From Pseudomonadota bacterium (lineage in GTDB: Bacteria; Pseudomonadota; Alphaproteobacteria; Caulobacterales; Caulobacteraceae): a stretch of DNA of 7,042 nucleotides. The stretch is from positions 1 to 7,042 of the forward strand of contig JAEXJH010000520.1 in assembly GCA_023445955.1 (NCBI GenBank), given 5' to 3'. Positions 5,518-7,042 of the stretch are shown here, in pieces. Numbering within the stretch: the stretch's first letter is position 1; each line of letters starts with the position of its first letter. The position numbers were made by a program, and so were the translations under genes. Below the pieces are notes generated by a model. It made no database searches and had not been told where the DNA came from. It was given only the letters and a program-made list of their open reading frames with translations.

Positions 5518-7042
5518 TCAAATAACGGGCGCGTTCGGATAAGCGTCCAGAACCGGTCCCAATGCCTGCTTGAGGGGGGTCAGGTGCGATTCGAATTTCT
5601 GCCAGTGCTCGACCGCATCCTTGAAGATCGGACGGCGCACCTGCTCTGAACTGGCGGTGCGCACGGCGCGGTCGTTCTCGTGCGGCGACAGGCAGGCGGC
5701 CTCGAACGGCAGACCGCAGTGATCCAGCAGAGCGCGGATCTGCGCTTCTGGATCCGCGATCATGTGCTCGTAGATCACCCTGTGCACCCGCCCCGGCAGC
5801 ACGGCGTCGAAGTGGGCCATCAGGTCCACATAGTCGGCATAGTAGCGGCCGATGTCGGTCAGGTCGTAGCTGAACGCCTGCCCCCGGGCGAAGTGCTGCT
5901 TGAACCCCGAGAAGCAGCAGCCCAGCGGATGGCGCCGCGCGTCGATGATCTTGGCGTTCGGCAGGATCAGGTGGATCAGCCCGGCGTGCGCGAAGTTGTT
6001 GGGCATCTTGTCGATGAAGAACGGCTTGTCGGTCTTGCGCTGGATGCGGGTGCGCTCCAGGAACTCCTCGCCCAGGGCCTTCAGGTCGGCGGGCGACAAC
6101 TCGGCCAGGCTTTCCGGATAGCTGGACTCGGCGCGGGTGGCGGTCTTGCCGCCGAGACGCCGGGCCATGACGATCAGGTCGGGCAGCTCCATCGTGCCCT
6201 CGACCATCGAGTGGCTGGCCAGGATCTGCTCGACCAGGGTCGAGCCCGAGCGCGGCAGGCCGACGATGAAGATCGGGTCGGGGGCTTGCGAGCCCTGCCC
6301 CGCCCGCGCAGCGACGAAGGCGGGCGTGAACACCGCCTTGGTTCGAGCCGTGTCGGACGCGTTCTCCTCGGGATCGTAGGCCAGTTGCTTGCGCCGGATC
6401 GCGGCGCCCTGCGCATAGCGCGCGAACGACTCGTCCCAACGCTCGGCGTCCTCGAACGCCTTGCCCAGGGCGTAGTGCAGGTGCAGGCGGTCCTCGTCGG
6501 ACAGGTCCGGCGCGTCGAGGGCCGCGGTCATGGCGGCCAGGTCGGCGTCGGTAAACTTGACGGTCTTGAGGTTGGCCAGGCTCCACCAGGCCTCGCCCAT
6601 GGTCGGCAGCAGGTCCAGCGCCTTGCGATAGGCCGCGACGCAGTCGGCCTGGCGGCCCACGGTCTTGAGTGCATGGCCATAGCTCATCCAGCCCTTGGGC
6701 TGGTTGGGATAGTCGGCCAGCACGCGGTCATAGACGGCGATGGCGCGGTCGTACTCGCCCAGCCGCGCCAGGATCGCGGCGTACAGGTTGGCATAGCCGG
6801 GATGGCGGGCGTCCTTGGCCGTCAGGGCTTCGATCTGCGCCAGCGCCTCCAGGTTTTTGTTCTGGCGATACAGCATGGTCGCCAGGTTGTGCCGAGCGGC
6901 CGCGAAGTTGGGGGCCAGCTCGACGCAGCGGGTCAGCAGGCCTTCCGCGTCGGCATAGCGGCCCAGGCGCGCGCCGGTCTCGGCCAGCATGCGGATGGCG
7001 GCGATGTCGCCGGCGTCGGACTTCAACCGCTCGCGCAGCAGC
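5518..7042 (-). CDS. TPR-repeat sulfotransferase, 5' end outside window (partial)
   Basis: 507 residues are visible; the frame stays open to the right edge (it reads LLRER before the TTG codon at 7026), so the true start lies outside and that TTG is not the start. Numbering here counts from the TTG. Residues about 4-141 form four TPR units of 34-36 residues (ends at ELAP, KDA, ADYP, DLLP), with a further helical repeat region to about 213. The C-terminal half is a PAPS-dependent sulfotransferase domain: 5'-phosphosulfate loop PIFIVGLPRSGST (251-263), E280 in GTMELPDL as a possible catalytic base, 3'-phosphate motif RHPLGCCFS with R365 and S373, and the late QVRRPIFKDAV typical of this TPR-sulfotransferase group. 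It should transfer sulfate from PAPS to a hydroxyl or amine of an unknown acceptor; TPRs may bind a protein partner. No exported or membrane segment is visible. The stop TGA is 130 bp before the receptor start, on the same strand. Confidence 0.92.
   Translation of the reverse strand, partial: LLRERLKSDAGDIAAIRMLAETGARLGRYADAEGLLTRCVELAPNFAAARHNLATMLYRQNKNLEALAQIEALTAKDARHPGYANLYAAILARLGEYDRAIAVYDRVLADYPNQPKGWMSYGHALKTVGRQADCVAAYRKALDLLPTMGEAWWSLANLKTVKFTDADLAAMTAALDAPDLSDEDRLHLHYALGKAFEDAERWDESFARYAQGAAIRRKQLAYDPEENASDTARTKAVFTPAFVAARAGQGSQAPDPIFIVGLPRSGSTLVEQILASHSMVEGTMELPDLIVMARRLGGKTATRAESSYPESLAELSPADLKALGEEFLERTRIQRKTDKPFFIDKMPNNFAHAGLIHLILPNAKIIDARRHPLGCCFSGFKQHFARGQAFSYDLTDIGRYYADYVDLMAHFDAVLPGRVHRVIYEHMIADPEAQIRALLDHCGLPFEAACLSPHENDRAVRTASSEQVRRPIFKDAVEHWQKFESHLTPLKQALGPVLDAYPNAPVI

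Noticed and set aside
7024..7026. TTG as the start of the sulfotransferase
   Set aside because: The frame continues upstream with LLRER, which fits the TPR helix; the gene is cut by the window edge.

Overview
The window is GC-rich, densely coded DNA in which all five recognisable genes lie on the minus strand. High GC, long non-coding open frames opposite the real genes, a TonB-dependent receptor (TBDR) of the 'EEVVVTAQKR' type and a TPR-sulfotransferase together suggest an alphaproteobacterium, most likely of the Caulobacterales (Caulobacter, Phenylobacterium or Brevundimonas) or a sphingomonad. The taxonomic call is an inference from style and gene content.

Layout in the direction of transcription, from high to low coordinates. 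(1) The 3' part of a TPR-repeat sulfotransferase gene (5518-7042), whose 5' end lies beyond the right edge. (2) A 130-bp gap with a TTGACA promoter candidate and a 15-bp perfect inverted repeat in the presumed leader. (3) A complete 789-residue TBDR (3018-5387). (4) A 66-bp gap almost filled by a strong intrinsic terminator (2972-3001). (5) A 440-residue APC-family amino-acid permease resembling the AdiC/PotE group (1629-2951). Its stop overlaps (ATGA) the start of (6), a 416-residue metal-dependent amidohydrolase resembling the Cc2672 'prolidase-like' dipeptidases (382-1632). (7) A 138-bp gap with small repeats. (8) A 79-residue DUF2188-like protein (4-243) behind a very strong Shine-Dalgarno sequence. 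No gap exceeds 300 bases. I saw no RNA gene, mobile element or CRISPR array.

Read as a unit, the central genes form a possible uptake route. The TBDR would bring a small peptide or acyl-amino acid through the outer membrane, the probably exported amidohydrolase would split it, and the permease would carry the released amino acid into the cell. The permease keeps the Trp/Glu/Asn positions used by AdiC, and the amidohydrolase belongs near enzymes known to release C-terminal Arg or Lys, so a basic amino acid is the best guess. The terminator between receptor and permease would let the receptor be made in excess of the inner-membrane step. The role of the neighbouring sulfotransferase is open, but this kind of gene seems to recur beside TBDRs. 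None of this is proven by the sequence alone.
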